NCBI RefSeq assembly: GCF_036568665.1 | Contig: NZ_DATCSD010000173.1 | Span: 1 to 15,057, forward strand | Direction of reading: 5' to 3' | Origin: Ohtaekwangia sp036568665 | Lineage (GTDB): Bacteria; Bacteroidota; Bacteroidia; Cytophagales; Cyclobacteriaceae | Length of the DNA: 15,057 bases | In this document: positions 6,372 to 12,944 of the stretch, piece by piece | Numbering within the stretch: position 1 is the first letter of the stretch | Layout of the letters: every line of letters starts with the position of its first letter | Position numbers and translations under genes: made by a program | Notes under the pieces: model-generated | Told to the model about the DNA's origin: nothing | The model's input: only the letters and a program-made list of their open reading frames with translations | The model's database searches: none

Positions 6372-8006
6372 TCAATTCTTTATTTTTCCTTCATACAACA
6401 GGTTGGTGTTGGGATCCAGCGCAATTTTAAAGGGTTTTTGCCCAATCTTGAAACTGAATTTATTTGATTTTTTATCCAGCCTAACCACCTCCGTTTGACT
6501 TATAAGCCCATCGTTACCATAAATTCCGATCTCTAATGGTGTGTTAAATGCTTCCCCGGGCTGAACCTGGTTTACAGTAACGGTAACATTTTGAGTTTTA
6601 ACATCAAATGCCCAGTTCCATTCTACTATAGGGTGGCCAGCACGATAAAGCCATTGAGCAAAAAAAGTATCAAGCTTTTTGCCGGAGGCATCTTCCATTG
6701 CCTGTTTAAAGTTTTCGGTGGAAGCGTTGCTGTTACGATATGAGTGGTAATAGGATTGCAGCCCCGACCAGAATGCTTCATCGCCAATTTCATATCGTAG
6801 CATGTGGAGCACCCAACTGCCTTTTTGGTAGGAGTTAGGGCTCAGTATTTCCAACAGGTCACCTGGGAGCGATGGAAAAACAATAGGTAGTTTTGTTTTC
6901 TGATAGAAGCCGATCACCTTATCGCGGTCTTCTTGCAGATTTTTAGTCATGCGATCGCGACCATACGTGAACTCGGTATATAAATGAGTAAGATACGTAG
7001 CAAACCCTTCGCTGAGCCACACATGATGCCAATCCGTTTCCGATGCTGAGTTGCCAAACCATTGATGGGCAATTTCATGTGCAACAAGCGATTCATTTTT
7101 GGTAGCGTTGTTCTCAGCGCCTTCACCGGTAACAACCGAATTTTCGAAATAGAAAATATTGCTGGCGTTTTCCATGCCGCCATAACGCGTGGTAGATTGA
7201 ACGTTGGCTAATTTCTTATAAGAGTAAGGCCCTACGTGTGTATCGAAGAAGTCGAGAATGCGCGGAGCAAATTTATAGGCTTCAAAACCTTCTTCACGAT
7301 TTTGCGGATATACCCAGCTCGTTACTTCAAAATTTTTGATGATTCCGGTTTGTTTTATAGCGAAACGCGCAGCACCAATTACCATTACTTTTGGTGAGAG
7401 CTCGGTGTCTTCATGCCAGTGTGTTAACTTCTGTCGGTTGCCTATATTGCTTTCTTCTATTTTTATACCGTTGCTAATCACTTCATATTTAGGAGGCGCT
7501 GTAACGATAAAATCTACAGCAGCTTTATCGGAAGGGTGATCTACCGTGGGTAGCCAGTGATGTGCACGGTTCGGCCAGTTGTCGCCAAAGAAGGTACGAT
7601 CGCCAAATTTATTTTTAGAGATGATCAGGCCATCGCGAGGCACGCCACTATATATAATAGTAAAGGAAATGGTGGATGCTATATTTACCGGAGCGGGAAG
7701 TATAATTTTTAATCGATCGTTCTGATGCAGGAATTTTATAGTCTTTCCATCTGCCATGATATTTGTTACTTCCATGCCTGAGCCCGATGCATCTTTGTTT
7801 ACCAGATCCAATTCAAACTCTGAAACAGCTTTTCTGAATTGCACCGTTACGGTTGCTTTGCCCGATATAGTATTGGTTGAATCGCTGAGTGTTAATTCAA
7901 AAATATACTTCTTAACATCGATGTTCTCATTCTTCGGATAGTCTTTGCTATAGGTGAGGGTTGTTAGCAGTAAAAATATACAGGTAGTAAAGATCAGCTT
8001 TTTCAT
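6372..8006 (-). CDS. Secreted M1 family zinc metallopeptidase (aminopeptidase)
   Basis: A 544-residue protein with a clear Sec signal peptide (MKKLIFTTCIFLLLTTLTYS, cleavage near residue 20). The N-terminal beta-sandwich domain (about 25-220) has the family block FFGDNWPNRAHHWLPTVDHP at 139-158. The catalytic domain has the GGMEN substrate-amine motif at 276-280, the zinc site HEIAH at 310-314 followed by WFGN, the third zinc ligand Glu333 in LSEGFATY, and the likely catalytic tyrosine in SYQKG (Tyr393). All key residues of an active M1 aminopeptidase are present. At 544 residues it is shorter than PepN-type enzymes (about 870) and lacks the large C-terminal helical domain; it fits the compact bacterial M1 group, with a small beta domain at the end. 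Its role is probably periplasmic or outer-surface peptide trimming for nutrition. It is divergent from the zinc phospholipase C-like gene with about 52 bp between starts. Confidence 0.96.
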   Translation of the reverse strand: MKKLIFTTCIFLLLTTLTYSKDYPKNENIDVKKYIFELTLSDSTNTISGKATVTVQFRKAVSEFELDLVNKDASGSGMEVTNIMADGKTIKFLHQNDRLKIILPAPVNIASTISFTIIYSGVPRDGLIISKNKFGDRTFFGDNWPNRAHHWLPTVDHPSDKAAVDFIVTAPPKYEVISNGIKIEESNIGNRQKLTHWHEDTELSPKVMVIGAARFAIKQTGIIKNFEVTSWVYPQNREEGFEAYKFAPRILDFFDTHVGPYSYKKLANVQSTTRYGGMENASNIFYFENSVVTGEGAENNATKNESLVAHEIAHQWFGNSASETDWHHVWLSEGFATYLTHLYTEFTYGRDRMTKNLQEDRDKVIGFYQKTKLPIVFPSLPGDLLEILSPNSYQKGSWVLHMLRYEIGDEAFWSGLQSYYHSYRNSNASTENFKQAMEDASGKKLDTFFAQWLYRAGHPIVEWNWAFDVKTQNVTVTVNQVQPGEAFNTPLEIGIYGNDGLISQTEVVRLDKKSNKFSFKIGQKPFKIALDPNTNLLYEGKIKN

Positions 8007-8058
8007 TGCGCTTCGATTTATGTATCTTTCGGGTGCAAGTATAATTCTTCAACGTTGT

Positions 8059-9042
8059 ATGTTAAAATTGGCACATGCTTATCGCTATTGCAAGCGACTT
8101 GTTTTAATCGGTATATTCTTTCTCTTTGGTGGTTGGGGCTTTTTTGGTCACCAGCGCATCAACCGTCTTGCGGTATTCGCATTGCCTCCTGAAATGATAG
8201 GATTCTATAAAAAGAATATAGGCTATATAACTGAAACAGCCGTAAACCCCGACAGGCGCAGATTTATAGTAGTAGACGAAGCTCCCCGGCACTATATAGA
8301 TCTCGATCATTATGGCGATAGTGCTTTATATACTTTGCCTCGCTATTGGAAGGATGCCGTTGAGAAGCTCACCGAAGATACACTCAAGGCGTATGGCATT
8401 TTGCCGTGGCATATCAACCGCATGTACTATGCATTGAAAGATGCCTTCCTGGTGCGCGACCGTGACAGAATATTGAAACTATCTGCAGAGATTGGTCACT
8501 ATATTGGCGATGCACACGTGCCGCTGCATACTACCGAAAATTACAACGGCCAGCTTACGGGCCAGGAAGGTATACATGCATTTTGGGAGTCGCGTTTGCC
8601 AGAGTTGTTTTCTGATCAGTATGATTTTTTTGTTGGCAAAGCTTCTTATATAGTAAACCCACAACTGGCAGCATGGGAAGCTGTTGAAGAATCTCACCTC
8701 GCGGTTGATTCCGTATTGGAGGAAGAGCGAAAGTTATTCAGCAAATCGGGCGATCATAAATATTCGTTCGAAACCAAAGGCAGGCAAACCCAAAAAGTTT
8801 TCTCGCAGGAATATTCAAAAGCCTATCATGCAGCATTGCGTGGCATGGTAGAGCGAAGAATGCGTGCTGCTATCAAACTCACAGCCGATATGTGGTATAC
8901 CGCCTGGGTAGATGCCGGGCAACCCGATCTGAACGAGCTTATTCAATATGCGCCTACTGAGCAGGAAATTATACAGCGAAGAAAAGAATTGGAAGAACTG
9001 AACCGCGAGCCTACGGTGCGAACACGAACTCATGAAATATAG
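8059..9042 (+). CDS. Zinc-dependent phospholipase C / S1-P1 nuclease-like protein
   Basis: A 327-residue protein from the ATG at 8059. A frame extends upstream to a GTG at 7954, but that part overlaps the divergent peptidase gene and the ATG places a hydrophobic segment (13-25) just before the conserved block. WGFFGHQRINRLAVF starts at Trp26; in this superfamily the mature N-terminal Trp binds zinc. Other candidate ligands are His31, Asp81 or Asp83, His84, His147, Asp151, His157, His173 and Glu177, giving the pattern HxxxDxxxxxH then HxxxE. The final HxxxE resembles B. cereus phospholipase C, whereas S1/P1 nucleases have HxxxD; the five-residue Trp-His spacing resembles P1. The substrate may therefore be a phospholipid or a nucleic acid. 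The protein is exported, with signal peptide cleavage possibly right before Trp26. The C-terminal 25 residues are charged and helical. It is convergent with the small gene at 9075. Confidence 0.9.
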   Translation: MLKLAHAYRYCKRLVLIGIFFLFGGWGFFGHQRINRLAVFALPPEMIGFYKKNIGYITETAVNPDRRRFIVVDEAPRHYIDLDHYGDSALYTLPRYWKDAVEKLTEDTLKAYGILPWHINRMYYALKDAFLVRDRDRILKLSAEIGHYIGDAHVPLHTTENYNGQLTGQEGIHAFWESRLPELFSDQYDFFVGKASYIVNPQLAAWEAVEESHLAVDSVLEEERKLFSKSGDHKYSFETKGRQTQKVFSQEYSKAYHAALRGMVERRMRAAIKLTADMWYTAWVDAGQPDLNELIQYAPTEQEIIQRRKELEELNREPTVRTRTHEI

Positions 9043-9074
9043 GTGCGATCTATACTATATTTACTTTCCCTGTT

Positions 9075-9368
9075 TTACTTTCTCGCGAGTAACTCTTCTG
9101 CTATAGCACGCCACTCTTCCTTCAACGTATTGACAGGCATTTTACGATTCGCACGACTATACCAATAAGATGCGTTGCCCAGATCGCCCTCTACACGATG
9201 GAGGTAGGCATGTATCCACGAGCCATCGTTTGAGTGAATATCCTGGGCAATGTTATGTGCAGCTTCCCAGTCACCTTTACCTTCATACCAAAGCGCCTGC
9301 AACAAGTTACTGAGATGTTGTGGAGGCGTTGCTCCGTTCAGCGAAGTTTTAAAATCATCGAATGTCAT
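9075..9368 (-). CDS. Small conserved protein with TPR-like helices
   Basis: A 97-residue, mainly helical protein with no signal peptide or membrane helix. The central part has the blocks ALWYEGKGDWEAAHNIAQDI (25-44), DGSWIHAYLHRVEGDLGNA (48-66) and YWYSRANRKMP (68-78). The alternation of paired helices and the G-D-W-x-x-A and G-D-L-x-N-A-x-Y-W-Y pattern resembles tetratricopeptide (TPR/SEL1-type) repeats, so a protein-binding helical pair is likely. I recall similar small unnamed proteins with the HAYLHR/EGDL/YWY block in other bacteria, but I know no function. The start at ATG 9368 is the only reasonable one. The gene lies 98 bp after the SRPBCC gene on the same strand, with a hairpin element between them, so it may be transcribed separately. 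Confidence 0.85.
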   Translation of the reverse strand: MTFDDFKTSLNGATPPQHLSNLLQALWYEGKGDWEAAHNIAQDIHSNDGSWIHAYLHRVEGDLGNASYWYSRANRKMPVNTLKEEWRAIAEELLARK

Positions 9369-9375
9369 GACTCAA

Positions 9376-9435
9376 AGCTAAAAGCAAAAAGCTTAAAGCT
9401 CAAGGTAAACTTCGAATCCTGAACTTTAAGCTTTC
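9376..9435. repeat. AGCTAAAAGC...CTTTAAGCTTT intergenic element, copy 2
   Basis: This spacer holds AGCTAAAAGCAAA at 9376-9388 and ACTTTAAGCTTTC at 9423-9435, the same 13-mers in the same order as at 3680-3729 (start-to-start spacing 47 here, 37 there). The region also has further AAAGC/AAGCT units (9374-9400), so it looks like a degenerate simple-repeat element. It follows the stop codon of a minus-strand gene, as copy 1 does. Confidence 0.5.
9381..9434 (-). terminator. Probable AT-rich terminator after the SRPBCC gene
   Basis: AAAGCTTAAAG (9388-9398) and CTTTAAGCTTT (9424-9434) are a perfect 11-base inverted repeat around a 25-nt loop. On the minus strand the second arm runs into TT, GC and TTTT. 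It lies 33 nt after the SRPBCC stop, suggesting a rho-independent terminator. The stem is AT-rich, so termination may be partial. Confidence 0.5.
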
Positions 9436-9466
9436 TGGTTTTAAACTCTCGACTTTGCTTTCGCTA

Positions 9467-9991
9467 TTACTGGTTAGCTTCTGCGAGTTCCTTTATTTTC
9501 TCCAGGTTATAATCAAAGGCTTTGTTCATTTCACCTTCAAACATTGTTACTCCCATCCAGCGCATCAGCGGGTTCATACCAAACTCGGTAGAGAAACCCA
9601 TGGTTACTTTTGTGCTGTCGTTTTGAGGCTCGAAAGTATACCAGCTCTTCGCAGTACCATGTTCCATAAAATCCAGGTCGGCTTTGATCAGTGATGCCGG
9701 ATTACTTTCGGTAATAGTAAGTTTACCTTCACCCATCTCTTCACTTTCCCAGCTATACCAGGCACCTGTGCCAGAATGTTTATCGCCATAGGTAATTTTC
9801 ATGGTAGGATCGAGCGAGTGCCAATAAGACCATTTGTTCCAGTTATCAAGATTGTTGATCTGTTCAAAAGCTGCTTGCGGAGATGCATGCATCGTTATAC
9901 TTCTGGTGATCTCCACTTTTGATGGCAGAAAGAATCCGACAATGATCAATAGAATAATGATGCCGAGCAGGCCTAATAAAATCTTCTTCAT
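9467..9991 (-). CDS. Membrane-anchored SRPBCC family protein
   Basis: A 174-residue protein. Residues 3-23 (ILLGLLGIIILLIIVGFF) form a single N-terminal membrane segment. The rest has the START/Bet v1-like (SRPBCC, polyketide cyclase) pattern: a first strand with VEITRSITMHASPQAAFEQI (27-46), the conserved NNLDNWNKWSYW turn (47-58), the glycine-rich strands GDKHSGTGAWYSWES (69-83), and a long C-terminal helix (about 148-172) that closes the hydrophobic pocket. Such proteins bind lipids or other hydrophobic ligands; many bacterial members have no known ligand. The N-terminal helix suggests a periplasmic or membrane-surface location. The next gene upstream, beyond 9991, is divergent, so this gene starts its own unit; I found only a partial promoter match (TAACTTTA at 10013-10020). 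Confidence 0.92.
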   Translation of the reverse strand: MKKILLGLLGIIILLIIVGFFLPSKVEITRSITMHASPQAAFEQINNLDNWNKWSYWHSLDPTMKITYGDKHSGTGAWYSWESEEMGEGKLTITESNPASLIKADLDFMEHGTAKSWYTFEPQNDSTKVTMGFSTEFGMNPLMRWMGVTMFEGEMNKAFDYNLEKIKELAEANQ

Positions 9992-10099
9992 GGTGGTAAG
10001 GTTAATATACTCTAAAGTTACTGTAAAATACTAAATGAAATCGTTTGCATTTCTCCTGAAAATTAGGAAAATTTAATTATACCTAATGTTATAATTCTT

Positions 10100-10570
10100 A
10101 TGAGCCTGCTTACAAATCCCAACCGCATTCCGGAGAATTATGGTTTGCGAATTGCCGCCGGTCTTATTGCTTACTTTCTTGTTATGAAAGCTGTCAATCT
10201 GAGTCACCACGTAGAGTTACGATTGCTGAATCTTGTTATTCTCACGGTAGGAGTATACGCGGCACTGAAGAAATTCAGGGAAACGCATACTGATAGTCTG
10301 AATTATTTTCGTGGACTTGTAACCGGTGTTGCAACGGCTGGTATAGGCTCACTTATATTCGGTATGTTTTTATTCTTCTATATGAAGTTCGATGCCTCGA
10401 TGATGCAATCTATAATCGACAATGAACCAATGGGGCGTTACCTCAATGCCTATATGACGGCCTTCATTGTTGTATTGGAAGGTTTCTTCTCCGGGCTGTT
10501 GGTAACATTTGTGTTGCTCAACTGGGTAAATACAGATGAGGTTAATCAACCCATTGGCCGATCGAAGTAG
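10100..10570 (+). CDS. Four-helix membrane protein, DUF4199-like, paralog A
   Basis: A 156-residue protein with about four predicted membrane helices: 18-34, 40-56, 72-95 and 119-143. The polar block FRETHTDSLNYFRGL between helices 2 and 3 and the extramembrane block between helices 3 and 4 (KFDASMMQSIIDNEPMGRYLNAY) match the layout of DUF4199 proteins of Bacteroidota, although I cannot confirm the family without a profile search. Function is unknown. The next gene encodes a protein of exactly the same length, 56% identical by my ungapped hand count, so the two arose by tandem duplication. Conserved positions include RIPExYG, ELRLLNL, NYFRG, EPMGxYLNAY and LLNWVxxDxVNxP. The start ATG at 10100 is supported by alignment with the paralog. 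Confidence 0.88.
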   Translation: MSLLTNPNRIPENYGLRIAAGLIAYFLVMKAVNLSHHVELRLLNLVILTVGVYAALKKFRETHTDSLNYFRGLVTGVATAGIGSLIFGMFLFFYMKFDASMMQSIIDNEPMGRYLNAYMTAFIVVLEGFFSGLLVTFVLLNWVNTDEVNQPIGRSK

Positions 10571-10661
10571 TGTAAGAAGTTCCTCAGTACTTCGCTCAGT
10601 ATTTATGCACCTTACGGGCATACTATTTTCGGATATACTATAGAACCAACTTCCATAGGCT

Positions 10662-11132
10662 ATGAATATCTGGAACAGATCCACCCGTATACCGGAGATA
10701 TATGGTACGATCATCGCACTGGGGCTGATCGTATACTTCTTTGCTATGTATGCTTTAGGACTCCTGCAGGTGATTGAGTTGCGATTGCTCAATCTGCTGA
10801 TCATGCTGGGAGGAGTATATTATGCAATGAAGCAGTTTTCGCGAACACACCATGGCCACATGAATTACTTCAGAGGGTTGGCCATTGGAGTATCCACATC
10901 TGCAATAGGGTCATCAACCTTTGCGCTTTTTCTGTTTTTCTTTCTGCGATTTGATAAAGGATTGATGCAGTATATAATTGAACACGAACCGATGGGGCCA
11001 TACCTCAATGCTTATATAGCATCGTTTATGGTGTTGCTGGAAGGTATATTTTCTGGCTTGTTCATCACGTTCGTGTTATTGAATTGGGTGCATAGCGACC
11101 AGGTAAACGAACCTTCGGGTACATCTTCCTGA
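10662..11132 (+). CDS. Four-helix membrane protein, DUF4199-like, paralog B
   Basis: A 156-residue membrane protein that aligns without gaps to the upstream gene (88 identical positions by hand count). It has the same helix layout and the same conserved motifs (RIPExYG at 9-15, ELRLLNL at 39-45, NYFRGL at 68-73, EPMGPYLNAY at 109-118, LLNWV at 139-143). The first eight residues and the 3rd-4th helix connection differ most (FDKGLMQYIIEHE against FDASMMQSIIDNE). The 91-bp spacer between the copies holds no terminator that I can see, so they may be cotranscribed. A near promoter match (TATTTTCG at 10624-10631) is too weak to call. Function is unknown; paired paralogs of small membrane proteins can form heteromers, but that is speculation here. 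Confidence 0.88.
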   Translation: MNIWNRSTRIPEIYGTIIALGLIVYFFAMYALGLLQVIELRLLNLLIMLGGVYYAMKQFSRTHHGHMNYFRGLAIGVSTSAIGSSTFALFLFFFLRFDKGLMQYIIEHEPMGPYLNAYIASFMVLLEGIFSGLFITFVLLNWVHSDQVNEPSGTSS

Positions 11133-11163
11133 TGACTCGCGATATATAGTTTAAAATATACCT

Positions 11164-11538
11164 ATGAAAATCCCGGACGGCCATCAAACCATTATGCCCT
11201 ATATTACGGTGGAGGGCGCTGAAAAATTTATAGCGTTTCTAAAGCGTGTGTTTGGTGCAAAAGAATTATTAGTTGTGCATCGGCCCGAAGATGGCAGCGT
11301 TATGCATGCAGAATATAGTATAGGAACATCTACCGTTATGCTGGCCAATGCAACGCAAGCCTATAAACCATCACCCATAGTGCTTTTCATCTATGTAGAA
11401 AATATAGATGAAACATTCCACAAAGCTTTAAAGGCCGGAGCCATAACCATTGAGGAGCCGGCCAATAAAGAATATGGCAGAACCGGAGGACTAAAAGATG
11501 AGTTCGGTAATATCTGGTGGCTCGTAACGCCTCTGTAG
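11164..11538 (+). CDS. VOC superfamily (glyoxalase/PhnB-like) protein
   Basis: A 124-residue cytoplasmic protein with the double beta-alpha-beta-beta-beta fold of the vicinal oxygen chelate superfamily. The first module reads PYITVEGAEKFIAFLKRVFG (12-31), then HAEYSIGTSTVMLAN (48-62); the second reads VLFIYVENIDETFHKALKAG (73-92), then the terminal GRTGGLKDEFGNIWWLVTP (105-123). The YGRTGGLKDEFGNIWWL ending and the HAE strand are typical of the PhnB/YdeI-type group, whose members are often wrongly called glyoxalases. Substrate is unknown. It follows paralog B on the same strand after 31 bp, so cotranscription is possible, and it is convergent with the fucosidase gene 31 bp further on; I see no hairpin in that gap. 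Confidence 0.92.
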   Translation: MKIPDGHQTIMPYITVEGAEKFIAFLKRVFGAKELLVVHRPEDGSVMHAEYSIGTSTVMLANATQAYKPSPIVLFIYVENIDETFHKALKAGAITIEEPANKEYGRTGGLKDEFGNIWWLVTPL

Positions 11539-11569
11539 AAGCGTTTCAGGCATTTATAGTATATCTGAA

Positions 11570-12880
11570 TTATTTCAATTCCAGCTCTACAATTGTATCT
11601 GTCTCATCCATTTTTGCTTTTGGTATTTTGAGCGTGATGCCAAATTCGTTCTCTATAAATTTTACAGTACTCTTATCGCTGAAAAGCTTAGCTGATTTTA
11701 TCTTCTTGCCCCACGAAGGAAGTGTGAGCGATTCGTCAGTCCAATCCAGCACATGAATATATACCTTGTTGCCTTTTTGAGTTGTTACACCCCAGTCGCG
11801 CGCAGTTAACGGGCCACCGCGTGTTCCGTATATAGTCTCTCCGTTGGCCGTAAGCCATTCACCCATCTGCTTAAGTTTTTCAATATGCTCCGGCTGAATT
11901 TTCCCATTGGGCATCGGCCCTATATTTAGCAGGAAGTTGGCGCCATAGCCTGCTGCTTTTACCAGGTATTGAATAAGTTCTTTGCGACTCTTGTGTCCAT
12001 CGTCTTTTAAATTAAAGCCCCACGAGTAATTGATCGTCTCGCAGGTTTCCTTCGGCAGGTCTCCAATTTTTTGTTCAGGAGCAAAACCTGTCGTGTTATG
12101 ACCTGGCAAATCTTTTTCAAACATCTGAAAATCTTCGCCATCGTAAGGTGCAACGTGGTGGTTACTGCCTACCAGCGCACCGGGTTGAAGTTTGTGTATT
12201 AACGAGTATGTTTTGTTCAAACGCCAGTCAGCATCCTTTTTATCCCACATGCCATCAAACCATATACCTGCTATCTCGCCATAGTTGGTGAGCAACTCCG
12301 AAAGCTGCGCATCCATATAGTCAAGATATTTATACCAGTCGCCACTCTCAGCCCGCCCAGTCCAGCTTCCACCCGTGTTACCTCTCGGGAAATAATCCGG
12401 ATGATGCCAGTCGAGTTGTGAATGATAGAAGAAAAGCTTTATACCTTCCTTGTGGCATTCATCGGCCAGCATTTTCAATACATCTTGTCCGTAAGGAGTT
12501 TTCTTCACAATGTTATAGTCCGATACTTTACTATCCCACATGGCAAAACCATCGTGATGTTTACTCGTGATCGTGATATACTTCATACCTGCAGCTTTTG
12601 CCATTTGTACCCACGCCTTCGCATCGAAAGCGGTAGGGTTAAAGAATGCCGGTATCTTTTCATAAACCTTGATGGGTATCTGCTGGTTGTTCATTACCCA
12701 TTCGCCATCGCCCAATACACTGTATACTCCCCAGTGAATAAAAAGACCAAACCTGGCATCCTGGAACCACTCACGGTTCTTTTTGTTTTCTGCAGACGGC
12801 TCGTATTTTGTTTGAGCAACACTACAGACAGATAAAAGAATAAACAGAAATGCCACAAAGAATGAGTTGATTGGCTTCAT
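11570..12880 (-). CDS. Secreted GH29 alpha-L-fucosidase
   Basis: A 436-residue protein with a signal peptide (MKPINSFFVAFLFILLSVCSVA, cleavage near 22-23), so periplasmic or exported. The glycoside hydrolase family 29 barrel is clear: WFQDARFGLFIHWGVYSV at 38-55, KYITITSKHHDGFAMW at 100-115, and GIWFDGMWD at 205-213, where Asp209 is the expected catalytic nucleophile. A glutamate in the GEDFQMFEKDLPG segment (248-260) could be the acid/base, but its place varies in this family. RKELIQYLVKAAGYGANFLLNIGP and WLTANGETIYGTRGGP are further family signatures. After about residue 365 follows a short C-terminal beta domain. The enzyme removes terminal L-fucose from glycans. It stands alone: no SusC/SusD pair, other glycosidase or regulator is nearby, so it is not part of a visible polysaccharide utilisation locus. 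It is divergent from the Xaa-Pro aminopeptidase gene. Confidence 0.96.
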   Translation of the reverse strand: MKPINSFFVAFLFILLSVCSVAQTKYEPSAENKKNREWFQDARFGLFIHWGVYSVLGDGEWVMNNQQIPIKVYEKIPAFFNPTAFDAKAWVQMAKAAGMKYITITSKHHDGFAMWDSKVSDYNIVKKTPYGQDVLKMLADECHKEGIKLFFYHSQLDWHHPDYFPRGNTGGSWTGRAESGDWYKYLDYMDAQLSELLTNYGEIAGIWFDGMWDKKDADWRLNKTYSLIHKLQPGALVGSNHHVAPYDGEDFQMFEKDLPGHNTTGFAPEQKIGDLPKETCETINYSWGFNLKDDGHKSRKELIQYLVKAAGYGANFLLNIGPMPNGKIQPEHIEKLKQMGEWLTANGETIYGTRGGPLTARDWGVTTQKGNKVYIHVLDWTDESLTLPSWGKKIKSAKLFSDKSTVKFIENEFGITLKIPKAKMDETDTIVELELK

Positions 12881-12944
12881 AGACTTTGGTTAAATTGCAC
12901 GCGACTGTTGAATTGTTCAGAAGTAAGTGAAAGTAATAAAAAGT

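Noticed and set aside
7954..8058. N-terminal extension of the phospholipase C-like gene to an upstream GTG
   Set aside because: It would overlap the divergent M1 peptidase start, and the extension does not look like protein of this family. The ATG at 8059 puts a hydrophobic signal right before WGFFGH.
10370..10804. A 144-codon minus-strand frame across the spacer between the two paralogous membrane genes
   Set aside because: It overlaps the coding parts of both paralogs antisense, shows no recognisable domain, and both plus-strand genes are clearly real by mutual alignment.
11570..12880. A polysaccharide utilisation locus around the GH29 fucosidase
   Set aside because: No SusC/SusD pair, further glycosidase, sulfatase or regulator lies on either side within the window.
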